Part shown: one piece after another, positions 28,017 to 36,873 of the stretch
Layout: each line of letters opens with the position of its first letter
Position numbering within the stretch: the stretch's first letter is position 1
From: Candidatus Alangreenwoodia gallinarii
Lineage (GTDB): Bacteria; Bacillota; Clostridia; Peptostreptococcales; Anaerovoracaceae
Reading direction: 5' to 3'
DNA length: 41,832 bases
Assembly: GCA_904398315.1 (NCBI GenBank)
Contig: CAJFPD010000002.1
Location: 1-41,832, forward strand
The notes under the pieces: model-generated
What the model was told of the DNA's origin: nothing
Database searches by the model: none
The model's input: the letters and a program-made list of their open reading frames with translations, nothing else
Made by a program: the position numbers and the translations under genes

Positions 28017-31000
28017 TTATATATGCATCAGCAGTATGATCAGATCTTCGATATCGATCTTTCCGTTTCCGTCCAGATCGCATCCGGAAGCTTCTGTCCA
28101 GTCCGCAGAGCCGGTATTCCGCTGATAGAACAGCTGCGCATAGGTGATATCCAGAAGATTCACGCTGCCGTCCCCGTTCAGATCATAGACGGCCGTCTGC
28201 GGATCTTCCGTTACGGTCACCTCTGCGCTGTCCTGTCCCATTTCCGATTTCAGCAGCACGGCTTTGCCGGACGCATCATATCCTGCCACGGTGATACCGG
28301 TCAGACGAATGCCGGCGGAGCCGCCGCTCTTTTCCGTCTCAAACTGAATCCGGGCGATATCTGTCAGCGCTTTCTTCGTCAGGCAGCCGCCCGCACCGTC
28401 CTTCAGATAGCTAAGGCCGGCGGTTCCCGTATTTTCCTCCCACTTCACGCCGAGAGAGGTAAATCCGTTTTTCCCTTCCAGGCTGCTGTAAGCCAGATCC
28501 TCGTCCTTCTCAAAGGTAAAAGCAACGGTAGCCACCCGCTCCATGTTTTCCAGCTGAAAGTCGAAAGGCAGCTTTTCTCCCGGCCGTACGGAGGAAGCAG
28601 GAGCGGATACGGAGGCGATCACGCTGCCGGAAGCGCTCTGCCGCTCCGTTACCGTCACGCGGCAGGATGCCGTGAGACCGTTTACCGTCTCTGCCGTCAC
28701 TGTCGCGGTTCCTGCTTTTTTAGCTTCGATCCTTCCGCTGTTATCTGCCGTCACGACGCTGCTGTCGGAGCTTTTCCACGTCACTGTTCTGTTTGAGGCA
28801 TTCTGCGGAAGAACTGTCGCGGACAGTGAAACTGACGTTCCCTCGTCCATACGGATCTCCGTTCTATTGAGGCTGACGGATTCCGGATAGATGATCTCCG
28901 CGCCGTCGAGAGAATAGTAATCGGAAATATACTGATTTCCCGCATAGTCGATCAGAGCGATTTTTGCCTGAGATAATCCTTTAAATGCGGGATCGCTCAG
29001 ATCAAAGACGAGTTTTGAAGTTTCTCCGGCTTCCGAAGCTTCCGGTTCCACATATTCCGTAATCGGCGACGTTCCCGTAGCCGTTGCACAGGCCGCCTGA
29101 ATATAGTGATTGTCTCTTACTTCCACGATCCACTCTGATCCCTGTACCGTGCTCGATATCACTTCCGGCTGTACACTGTCGATGACGATCGGAAATTCAA
29201 TCGTCTGCACATTTCCGTCATTTTCCGCGGAAACTTTATAGACATAATTTCCGTCCGCAAGAGCTTCATTCCAGTAATCATACGGTGTCCAGCCTTCAAG
29301 AGCCATCGGCGTATAGTAAGCTTCTCCGTTGAGGAATGTCTTCTGCACATTTTTTTCCGTCTCTTCATAAACCTGTTCTCCGTCGCTGTCCTCTACAGAG
29401 AAAGTCAGTGTCTCCACATTCCGGAGCAGCGAGAGTACCGCCGTCACATTTTTCGACCGGTCGCCTCCCTGAATGGCGATTTTTTTCTCGTCATAATCAT
29501 CTGCCCCTGCGATATAGATATTATGCCCGAGAATATATCCGCCTCCGTCGGAATTCCGGAACTGTCCCAGTTCGGTCTCATACATGGAAGCCGTTTCATC
29601 ATCATATATATCAGAGTCAAAGACCGGAATATCCGACAGATCACCGTAATATCCCATAAACGGAGCGGAAAGTGCCGGCTCACCGTCCGTCACCGGAGTC
29701 AGAGTCAGGAATCCTTCCACATAGATTCCGTTCGTAAAGTCATCCTTCAGATTTTGTTTTCCTTTTTCCGTAAGCTCAATGCTGACAGGAATCGCTGTAC
29801 TTCCGCCCGCTGACACAGTGATATTTTCCGGCGCTGACACGCGCACTTCCTCTTCGCCAAGAATTCTGGAAGACTGGGACATATAAACTTCGCCGTCTTC
29901 CGTGACGGTATCCTCCGTCAGAACAGTCACACTGACATCGTAGGATATATCCCCTTCCCTGTTCAACGAAACCGCCTGCATTTCAAAAGAATATTTCCCC
30001 GTCTCATCCGCGCCGAGTTCTGCCTTCGGTCTTCCTCCGCTGCCGTTCAGAAGGTACGCTCCGCTCGTCACGGCGCGGTCAAGCTGCACCAGGCCGGCTC
30101 CCTGTTTTCTCGGAGAATAGAGATGATCGCCCGAATCCTTAAGAGGAACAGCTGTACTCATCATCAGCGCATTGGCGATTTCCATTCTCTGTACGGCCGT
30201 CATCGACAGTCCGCCGTCTTGTTCCATAAGATACTGATTCATCACGGCAGAGGCCCCCGCCATATGAGGAGAAGCCATCGACGTTCCGCTCATGTTGCCG
30301 TAAGTACCGCCCGGAAGCGTCGAGTAAATATCCCCGCCCGGCGCCGTAATCTCCGGCTTCAGTAAAAGATCAAGCGTTGTGCCCCAGGAGGAGAAATCGC
30401 TCATTTTTCCGCTCGAAGCATCTGTGAATTTGCCGATAAACTCACCGCTGACAGTTACTTCTTTTACTTCTTCTTTCCGCATCCGTTCTCCGTTTTCCCG
30501 GCTGATGAAGACAGAAGGAATCCGTCCTCCCGTCTGCATACTCACCAGCTCACCGGAGGTATTGTCGTAGACGATCATGGCTGCCGCGCCGTGTTCCGCA
30601 GCATGTGCCTCTTTTTGTATAAAACTCAGCGGCTCTCCGTTTTCTTCGCCGCCCCGCTGAATCAGCGCGATCTTTCCGTTCACATCCTTTCCGGAGAAAT
30701 CGGATGCCGCTCCGACTCCGCAGTCCACGTATTCCCATGTGCCATCCAGAGAGATCAGCTGATCTTTTTCCGACTCCGCAGGGTCATTATACCGGATTTC
30801 AAGATCCCCCACTTTAAAGTAGACTGACGTGCTCACTGTGTTATTCATGCTGGCTACGGAAACGGCAGCTTCATACGTAGACGGAGAACCTACGATTCCG
30901 TTGTCCGGCTCGTCTGCTTTCGGCAGATCATTGCCTGCGATATTCTGATATGCAGAGCTGTATTCGTTGCCTGCCGCACAGTAAAGTCCGATTCCTGCCT

Positions 31001-32066
31001 CTTCCACACGCTGATAGACTTCTCTCATCGCTTTATCGGAAGCTTCGGAAAATCCTGCCGGCGAACCCAGACTCATATTGATTGCGTCAGCTCCCAGCTT
31101 GACAGAATCATCGAGAGCCGCCAGGATATCACTGTCGTAAGCTCCGCCCGTATCATCGCCGAAGACCTTCATAATAAACAGCTGTGCGTCCGGCGCCACT
31201 CCCGTAACGACTCCGCCGCTGTTTGCGCCGACGATTCCGGCTACATGTGTACCGTGCGACTCCACATCGGAGACATTGTAATCTGTATCAGCGTAGTCGT
31301 AGGCAAACGGAACCTTTGCATTCTTATAAAGAACATCCACACTCAGCTTACCGACAGTCAGCCTGTTGTTATCCAGCAGTTCCTCAATGTCATTCTTCGA
31401 ATATTTCGGGCCGTTGACCTGTGCAGCAAACGCTTCGTGTTCAAGATCAAGCCCCGTGTCGAGAATCGCAACCGCCATATTTTTTCCCGTATACTGCTCC
31501 GAATGTACGATATCACCTCCGATACCGGGAACACTTTCTGACAGTTTCGTCCCGTTTTCCGGAGGATCGGTATACTCATGGAATCCTGAAACAAACGCAT
31601 TCTTCACTCCGTCCATACTGCGGATTCCGTCCAGATCTCCGTAAGCCGCCTCCACGCAGAAACCGTTCATGACGACGGAATATTCTCTTTCAATTTCGAC
31701 GTCCATATTACTGCGAGTCAGCTCCCTGCGAAAAAGCTGCCGGTTTTCCGAAGCGGCACGCTGCAGTTCTTTTGCTCTGTCTGTCTCAAAAAATTCCGTA
31801 ACAGAACTGCTGCCGGAAGTTGCCGAAACCACATAGGATAAAAGAGGCTTTTCCTCCAGCTCCACGATAATCTTTACCCGTTCCTCCGGCGACATCCTGT
31901 CGCTTCTTCTGACGGAATCTCCGGCCGGAACAAACAGCGTATTTTTTTCCGGCGTTCCTGTCTCTGCAGACTCTTCCGCCGCACAGGACGGCAGCTGCAC
32001 CGCAGAAAACAGCAGACAGCAAGACAGTGTCAGAGCGGTAAAACGCCTGAAATGTGATATAGCCAT
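28017..32066 (-). CDS. S8 subtilase (lactocepin/C5a-peptidase-like) with PA, Fn3-like, Big_2, cohesin-like and C-terminal dockerin modules
   Basis: Catalytic VAILDTGLD, SHGTHVAGIVG, GTSMASPHMAG; Big_2 SLNRTEIRMDEGTSVSLSATVLP; dockerin DLNGDGSVNLLDITYAQLFYQ...CDLDGNGKIDIEDLIILLMHI (28020-28187). ORF open to 32141; start uncertain (32066 likely). Confidence 0.92.
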   Translation of the reverse strand: MAISHFRRFTALTLSCCLLFSAVQLPSCAAEESAETGTPEKNTLFVPAGDSVRRSDRMSPEERVKIIVELEEKPLLSYVVSATSGSSSVTEFFETDRAKELQRAASENRQLFRRELTRSNMDVEIEREYSVVMNGFCVEAAYGDLDGIRSMDGVKNAFVSGFHEYTDPPENGTKLSESVPGIGGDIVHSEQYTGKNMAVAILDTGLDLEHEAFAAQVNGPKYSKNDIEELLDNNRLTVGKLSVDVLYKNAKVPFAYDYADTDYNVSDVESHGTHVAGIVGANSGGVVTGVAPDAQLFIMKVFGDDTGGAYDSDILAALDDSVKLGADAINMSLGSPAGFSEASDKAMREVYQRVEEAGIGLYCAAGNEYSSAYQNIAGNDLPKADEPDNGIVGSPSTYEAAVSVASMNNTVSTSVYFKVGDLEIRYNDPAESEKDQLISLDGTWEYVDCGVGAASDFSGKDVNGKIALIQRGGEENGEPLSFIQKEAHAAEHGAAAMIVYDNTSGELVSMQTGGRIPSVFISRENGERMRKEEVKEVTVSGEFIGKFTDASSGKMSDFSSWGTTLDLLLKPEITAPGGDIYSTLPGGTYGNMSGTSMASPHMAGASAVMNQYLMEQDGGLSMTAVQRMEIANALMMSTAVPLKDSGDHLYSPRKQGAGLVQLDRAVTSGAYLLNGSGGRPKAELGADETGKYSFEMQAVSLNREGDISYDVSVTVLTEDTVTEDGEVYMSQSSRILGEEEVRVSAPENITVSAGGSTAIPVSIELTEKGKQNLKDDFTNGIYVEGFLTLTPVTDGEPALSAPFMGYYGDLSDIPVFDSDIYDDETASMYETELGQFRNSDGGGYILGHNIYIAGADDYDEKKIAIQGGDRSKNVTAVLSLLRNVETLTFSVEDSDGEQVYEETEKNVQKTFLNGEAYYTPMALEGWTPYDYWNEALADGNYVYKVSAENDGNVQTIEFPIVIDSVQPEVISSTVQGSEWIVEVRDNHYIQAACATATGTSPITEYVEPEASEAGETSKLVFDLSDPAFKGLSQAKIALIDYAGNQYISDYYSLDGAEIIYPESVSLNRTEIRMDEGTSVSLSATVLPQNASNRTVTWKSSDSSVVTADNSGRIEAKKAGTATVTAETVNGLTASCRVTVTERQSASGSVIASVSAPASSVRPGEKLPFDFQLENMERVATVAFTFEKDEDLAYSSLEGKNGFTSLGVKWEENTGTAGLSYLKDGAGGCLTKKALTDIARIQFETEKSGGSAGIRLTGITVAGYDASGKAVLLKSEMGQDSAEVTVTEDPQTAVYDLNGDGSVNLLDITYAQLFYQRNTGSADWTEASGCDLDGNGKIDIEDLIILLMHI

Positions 32067-32248
32067 CGTTTCTTTTTCTATCCTTTCCTGTTTACGCATC
32101 ATTCTTATCGATGCTTTCCGATCTGTCGTTCCTCTGTTCATTTGGTTAGGATAGGCTAACTTTAAGGCTCTTGAATGCTATCACAGATCCCCCGTCATTG
32201 TAAAGACATTTTTTCTCTTCTGTCCTGTGGAAAAAGGCGAATTTCCAT

Positions 32249-32292
32249 TGAATTTCATGTGAAGGATACCTGAAATTCATGGGATCCTCACA
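32249..32292. promoter_or_regulatory. Interlocked inverted repeats in the divergent subtilase/LRR intergenic region
   Basis: tgaatttca (32249-32257) / tgaaattca (32271-32279), overlapping tgtgaaggat (32258-32267) / atcctcaca (32284-32292). Confidence 0.5.
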
Positions 32293-32410
32293 CTTTTCTC
32301 CCCCGTTTTCAGCTGATATTCTCTCTCAATAATGTAAATTTCCGTTGACAGTTTCCCCGCGGGCATGCAAGAATGAACTTGTTCATTTGGTAAAAGGCTG
32401 ACGGAAAGGA

Positions 32411-32470
32411 AGACTGCCGTGTGCCCTTTTTTTCAGGGGTTAGTTAGTTTAAACTAATCCGCAGCAGTCT
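32411..32470 (+). promoter_or_regulatory. Leader inverted-repeat structure upstream of LRR-dockerin gene
   Basis: agactgc (32411-32417) / gcagtct (32464-32470) enclosing the palindrome ttagtttaaactaa (32444-32457). Confidence 0.45.
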
Positions 32471-32523
32471 GTCTTCGTTATCACTCGTTCGTTTTGTCAT
32501 GCTAAACTAAAGGAGGAATTTTC

Positions 32524-34242
32524 ATGGCGAAATATGATGCGGCCGTCAGAATGCGGAAAATATGCCGCGCCGCACTGGCCGGCCTGCTTTCCGTCACGCT
32601 GCTCTGCGCGGCAGAAGCGGCGGAATCTCATGCGTCGGAGCTGTCGGATACAGCCGCTGTCAGCGGATCTGTAACGGCAGGAGATTTTGAGGTAACCGCA
32701 AAGTCCGGAACTGTCAGAATTACCGGCTACACCGGAGACGGCGGAAAGATCACTCTTCCGCAGAGCGTCGAAATCCAGGGAGAAACCGTAACGGTTACAG
32801 GTATCCAGGCCAGCAGAGATGTCTTTCAGGAAAATAAAAAGATCACAAAAGTCACCATTCCGGACGGATATACGACGATCGACGGCGATTCTTTCAAAGG
32901 ATGCACTTCTCTTACCGAAATTAACATTCCGGGTTCCGTGACATCTGTCAGCTATAATGCTTTTGAAGGATGTACCTCTCTTTCCTCCGTCCGTTTCGAT
33001 ACGACCACTACGGCGGACAAACTCTCGATCGGAATGAACGCATTTAAAAACTGCGCGCTCACATCCGTCGCGCTGCCGGAGCGTCTGAGCGATGTGCACG
33101 GAACATCTTTTGTCGGTAATGCCGCTCTTTCCACTCTGGAGGTCGAATCCGGTTCTTCCGCATTCGCATCGGAAGGAGGAAATATCTATCAGCTCAGCGG
33201 CGATTCTGCCTCTCTCGTCGTTTACGCACCCGGAAAGCGGGACGTGGAATTTTCCGTTCCGGAAACAGTGGCGGGAAAACAGGTGACGGGCATCGGTCTG
33301 AGCGCATTCCGTTATCATCCGTATCTGGAGAAAATCACGCTTCCCGCCTGCGTAACGGATGTTCAGTCCTACGCTTTTAATGAAATGGCAGCGATCAGAG
33401 AAATCGTTTTCAGGACAACAGTTCCTCCGACTCTCGGTTCCGACGCCTGCACTGACATGGCACAGGGAAGTAAAATCATCGTCGAAAATCAGGAAGTGGC
33501 AGATGCTTTTGCCGTCGACAATCCGGAATCTCTGTGGCCTACGTATTATTATACCGAAGGAAGGACGACGGTGGAAATCGCCGGAACTTCCGGCAATCCT
33601 CAGGAACCGGAAAATCCGCAGCAGGTCAGCGCGTCGCTGTCTCTGTCCGCGCATTCCGGACCGGAAAACGGCAATGCGGTATACGATATTTATCTCGACA
33701 GTGCGGAAAATATCACCACCGTGCTTCTGAAACTTTCTTTTGACGGCGGAACAACAGATAAGGGCACCCTCACCTCTGCATTAAAGGATTTCAATATCAC
33801 GCAGTCCGGCTGGTCAGAGGAAAACGGCAGGCTGACGCTCACCGCTTATCTCGGAAAGACAGGCGATGAGCCGGGTTATACCTCGCAGGAAAAAACGCTT
33901 CTCGCTTCCGTTTCCGTCCCTGTAAAAGACGGCGCCTCCGGCAGCATTACGGCGACTCTGGAAAAAGCGGCCTGCGCCGGGATCATCACCACGGAGGAAA
34001 GCGCCCTGAACGGCACGGTCACCGTCACTTCACCGTCCGAGGTTTCGGTAATCCTGGAAAACTGTGACGTCAACGGCGACGGAACGGTGACCATCGTCGA
34101 CATCGCGGAAGCCCAGCGCTATTATCAAAAGACAGATAAAGACGCCGGCTGGGATTCCGTCAGACAGTGTGATGTCAACGGAGACGGTCAGATCGATGTA
34201 GAGGACTATATCCGTATTTTCCTCAAAATCGCCGGTATTTAA
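32524..34242 (+). CDS. Secreted BspA-LRR protein with cohesin-like and dockerin modules
   Basis: Signal peptide; FKGCTSLTEINIPGSVTSVSYNAFEGCTSL repeats; dockerin CDVNGDGTVTIVDIAEAQRYYQ...CDVNGDGQIDVEDYIRIFLKI (34063-34239); AAAGGAGG SD. Confidence 0.9.
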   Translation: MAKYDAAVRMRKICRAALAGLLSVTLLCAAEAAESHASELSDTAAVSGSVTAGDFEVTAKSGTVRITGYTGDGGKITLPQSVEIQGETVTVTGIQASRDVFQENKKITKVTIPDGYTTIDGDSFKGCTSLTEINIPGSVTSVSYNAFEGCTSLSSVRFDTTTTADKLSIGMNAFKNCALTSVALPERLSDVHGTSFVGNAALSTLEVESGSSAFASEGGNIYQLSGDSASLVVYAPGKRDVEFSVPETVAGKQVTGIGLSAFRYHPYLEKITLPACVTDVQSYAFNEMAAIREIVFRTTVPPTLGSDACTDMAQGSKIIVENQEVADAFAVDNPESLWPTYYYTEGRTTVEIAGTSGNPQEPENPQQVSASLSLSAHSGPENGNAVYDIYLDSAENITTVLLKLSFDGGTTDKGTLTSALKDFNITQSGWSEENGRLTLTAYLGKTGDEPGYTSQEKTLLASVSVPVKDGASGSITATLEKAACAGIITTEESALNGTVTVTSPSEVSVILENCDVNGDGTVTIVDIAEAQRYYQKTDKDAGWDSVRQCDVNGDGQIDVEDYIRIFLKIAGI

Positions 34243-34305
34243 AAAATCAATCCCGGATATTCCGGATTTCACATCTGATTTTAATATCTGAAAAGGAATA
34301 AGTTT

Positions 34306-36798
34306 ATGAATATGATTTGCATAAAAAAAAGCAGAGTTCTTTTCCTCACGCTTCTCGCAGCGGGGATTCTGTCTGCTCTGACTTTTTTCTGCTCCGATGA
34401 CGTCTACGCCTCAAACGACGGGCTCATCGGCGCAAACATTCAGGACGGGCAGCTTCTCGGCTACTACGGGGAGGGCGGAGATATTGTCATCCCCAACACG
34501 GTAACTATCATCGGAGAAGAGGCTTTCAAGGATAATGACAATGTGACGAGTGTCACGATTCCCGGCAGTGTGCAGCAGATTTCCTACGCCGCTTTCAGCG
34601 GCTGCACCGAGCTGGAGGAAATCATTTTCTCCGATCCGGTTGACGGAGCTGATATGATCATCCGTCTCGATGCGTTTGTCAACTGCCCGAAGCTCACAAA
34701 AATAGAGATTCCGGCCACTGCTGTCTATGTAACAGCCAATGTTTTCAAAGACTGTACAAGTCTCAAAGAGATCCGGGTTCATGAAGATAATCCGTATTAC
34801 TTCACAGATGAAAACGGCGTTCTCTTCGGACCATGGGTGGATTACGGCGAGCCGCAGTATGAGGACGAATATTACGCGCTGACAGCTTATCCGTGCGGGC
34901 GCACCGGCGGCTACACCGTTCCGGATGAAGTCGACGGAAAAAAGATTAACCAGGTGTGGGCCAGCGCATTCCGGACGGCAAAAGGACTGACTTCGATCTC
35001 TTTTGAAGAAGGAATTACAATTCTGGGCGGCAACGCTTTTGAAGAGACGGGACTGACAGACGTCGTCATCCCGGATACTGTCACATCCATCGGCTCGTCC
35101 CTCTTTGAAAACTGCGAAAATCTGCAGGAAGTTACGCTGCCGGAAGGTGTAACCTCCGTCCCGTTTGCCTGCTTCCAGGGCTGCAGCAGTCTGTCGAGAG
35201 TCAATCTTCCGAACAGTGTGACAAATTTTGAAACCTATGCCTTTAAAGACTGTACCTCGCTCACTTCGATGATTCTGCCGCCTCGTCTTTCGAGTCTTAC
35301 GCTGGCATGCTTCGAAGGCTGCACAAATCTGCAACGAGTCGTCATTCCGCCGAGCGTCATCAACTTCCCGAACGATGAGTACGCAGGATATTACGATCCG
35401 TTTGAAGATTCTCCGAGATCTCTTGTCATCTACGTGGAAAAGGATTCCGCAGCGGAAAAGTGGGCGTACAACAACGTCAGCGACTGGGGATATACCTACG
35501 AGATCCTCGATGATTTCTCCGATCTCAGCGGCATCGGCTGCGTGAACTATTATCTGATGGATATGAGTAACAAAGTGCGCCTCGAAGGCAGCTTTGAAAT
35601 CGGAACCACGCTGAAAGTCACACCTCTCTTCAGCGGTGAGGAATATGATGCTTTCCGTGAAAAAGCCGGAGAAAGCGCGCTGCGCGCCTACCGCATAGAA
35701 CTTCTTCCGGAAGATGCGGAAACGGAAGGAACACTCAGACTCGGCATCGGTCTGCCGGCAGATTTTACAAAAGATGCAGAACTTTACTCCTATAGCAGCG
35801 GAACCGTCACAGAACTTGATTCTTCCTACAGTTCCAGAACGGTGTCCGCCGATATCTCCTCCACCGGCTGCTTCGCTCTGATCGACAGCACTGTCGCCGA
35901 CTCCGGCGAAGAGGGAGAAGTCACCGGCATCACTCTCAGCCGCACATCTGCCGAACTTTCCGAAGGACAGCAGATCCAGCTTTCCGCCACAGTTCAGCCG
36001 GATTCCGCGGCGGATAAATCCGTCACCTGGTCCAGCTCTGACACAAAGGTGGCTGTTGTCAACAACCGCGGTATCGTTTCTGCGGTATCCGCCGGCACAG
36101 CGGATATCACCGCCACCACCCACAACGGCATCAGCGCCGTCTGCCACATTACGGTAACGGGTCAGGCCACGGATCCGACGGATCCTCCGACAGAGAACGG
36201 AATCCGGGCCGGCGCCGCTCTGTACGCTGACAGCGCATCGGTGGCGGGCCATTCTTCTTTTTCCCTTTCTCTGTCGGAAGCCTCTTCCATCGCCACAGTG
36301 GAGGTAAGCTTTGAGACTACCTCATCCGACGTGACGGTGACAGGAAAGAACGGCTTTTCCGCAATCGGAGATATCAGTGGCGAGTGGACGGACGGATCCT
36401 ATCACGCCACTGCCGTCCTCGCCTATCTGAACGGCAGCAGAGACCTCTTCTCCACCACGGGAACACAGGTCATCGCGCAGATCGTCACGGCGGAGGAAAA
36501 TGCTGCTCTGAAAATAACAGGTCTTACGATCGCCGGCTGGAATGAATCGGAAGAAGTCGCTTTCGGCACGGTGAACGGGATCTCTCCGGACGAGGCGACA
36601 TCCACAACCGGTGCGGATTATGATGTCAACGGAGACGGTTCCGTCGATCAGCTCGATCTCACCGAAGCAGTAAAATATTATCGCATAGATTCCGGTGATG
36701 ACAACTGGCAGGATGCGTCCCGCTGCGACTTCGTCGCGGACGGCGTCATCTCCGTCGACGATTTCGTCGAAATCTGGCTGCACTATACCTCCAGATAG
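34306..36798 (+). CDS. Secreted BspA-LRR protein with Big_2, cohesin-like and dockerin modules
   Basis: LRR_5 repeats, GITLSRTSAELSEGQQIQLSATVQPDSAADKSVTWSSSD Big_2, dockerin DVNGDGSVDQLDLTEAVKYYR...CDFVADGVISVDDFVEIWLHY (36619-36795). Confidence 0.9.
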   Translation: MNMICIKKSRVLFLTLLAAGILSALTFFCSDDVYASNDGLIGANIQDGQLLGYYGEGGDIVIPNTVTIIGEEAFKDNDNVTSVTIPGSVQQISYAAFSGCTELEEIIFSDPVDGADMIIRLDAFVNCPKLTKIEIPATAVYVTANVFKDCTSLKEIRVHEDNPYYFTDENGVLFGPWVDYGEPQYEDEYYALTAYPCGRTGGYTVPDEVDGKKINQVWASAFRTAKGLTSISFEEGITILGGNAFEETGLTDVVIPDTVTSIGSSLFENCENLQEVTLPEGVTSVPFACFQGCSSLSRVNLPNSVTNFETYAFKDCTSLTSMILPPRLSSLTLACFEGCTNLQRVVIPPSVINFPNDEYAGYYDPFEDSPRSLVIYVEKDSAAEKWAYNNVSDWGYTYEILDDFSDLSGIGCVNYYLMDMSNKVRLEGSFEIGTTLKVTPLFSGEEYDAFREKAGESALRAYRIELLPEDAETEGTLRLGIGLPADFTKDAELYSYSSGTVTELDSSYSSRTVSADISSTGCFALIDSTVADSGEEGEVTGITLSRTSAELSEGQQIQLSATVQPDSAADKSVTWSSSDTKVAVVNNRGIVSAVSAGTADITATTHNGISAVCHITVTGQATDPTDPPTENGIRAGAALYADSASVAGHSSFSLSLSEASSIATVEVSFETTSSDVTVTGKNGFSAIGDISGEWTDGSYHATAVLAYLNGSRDLFSTTGTQVIAQIVTAEENAALKITGLTIAGWNESEEVAFGTVNGISPDEATSTTGADYDVNGDGSVDQLDLTEAVKYYRIDSGDDNWQDASRCDFVADGVISVDDFVEIWLHYTSR

Positions 36799-36830
36799 AG
36801 AAAAGAACGACAGAACTGAAAGAAATATCG

Positions 36831-36860
36831 ACCGGAGCGCCTATGTCACGGCGTTCCGGT
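36831..36860 (+). other. Intercistronic hairpin before the SLH anchor gene
   Basis: accggagcgcc / ggcgttccggt, 11 bp with one G-U. Confidence 0.5.
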
Positions 36861-36873
36861 TCAGGGAGAAATT

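Noticed and set aside
34411-36252. 613-aa ORF on the minus strand
   Set aside because: Antisense to the LRR-Big_2-dockerin gene, whose frame has clear domains.
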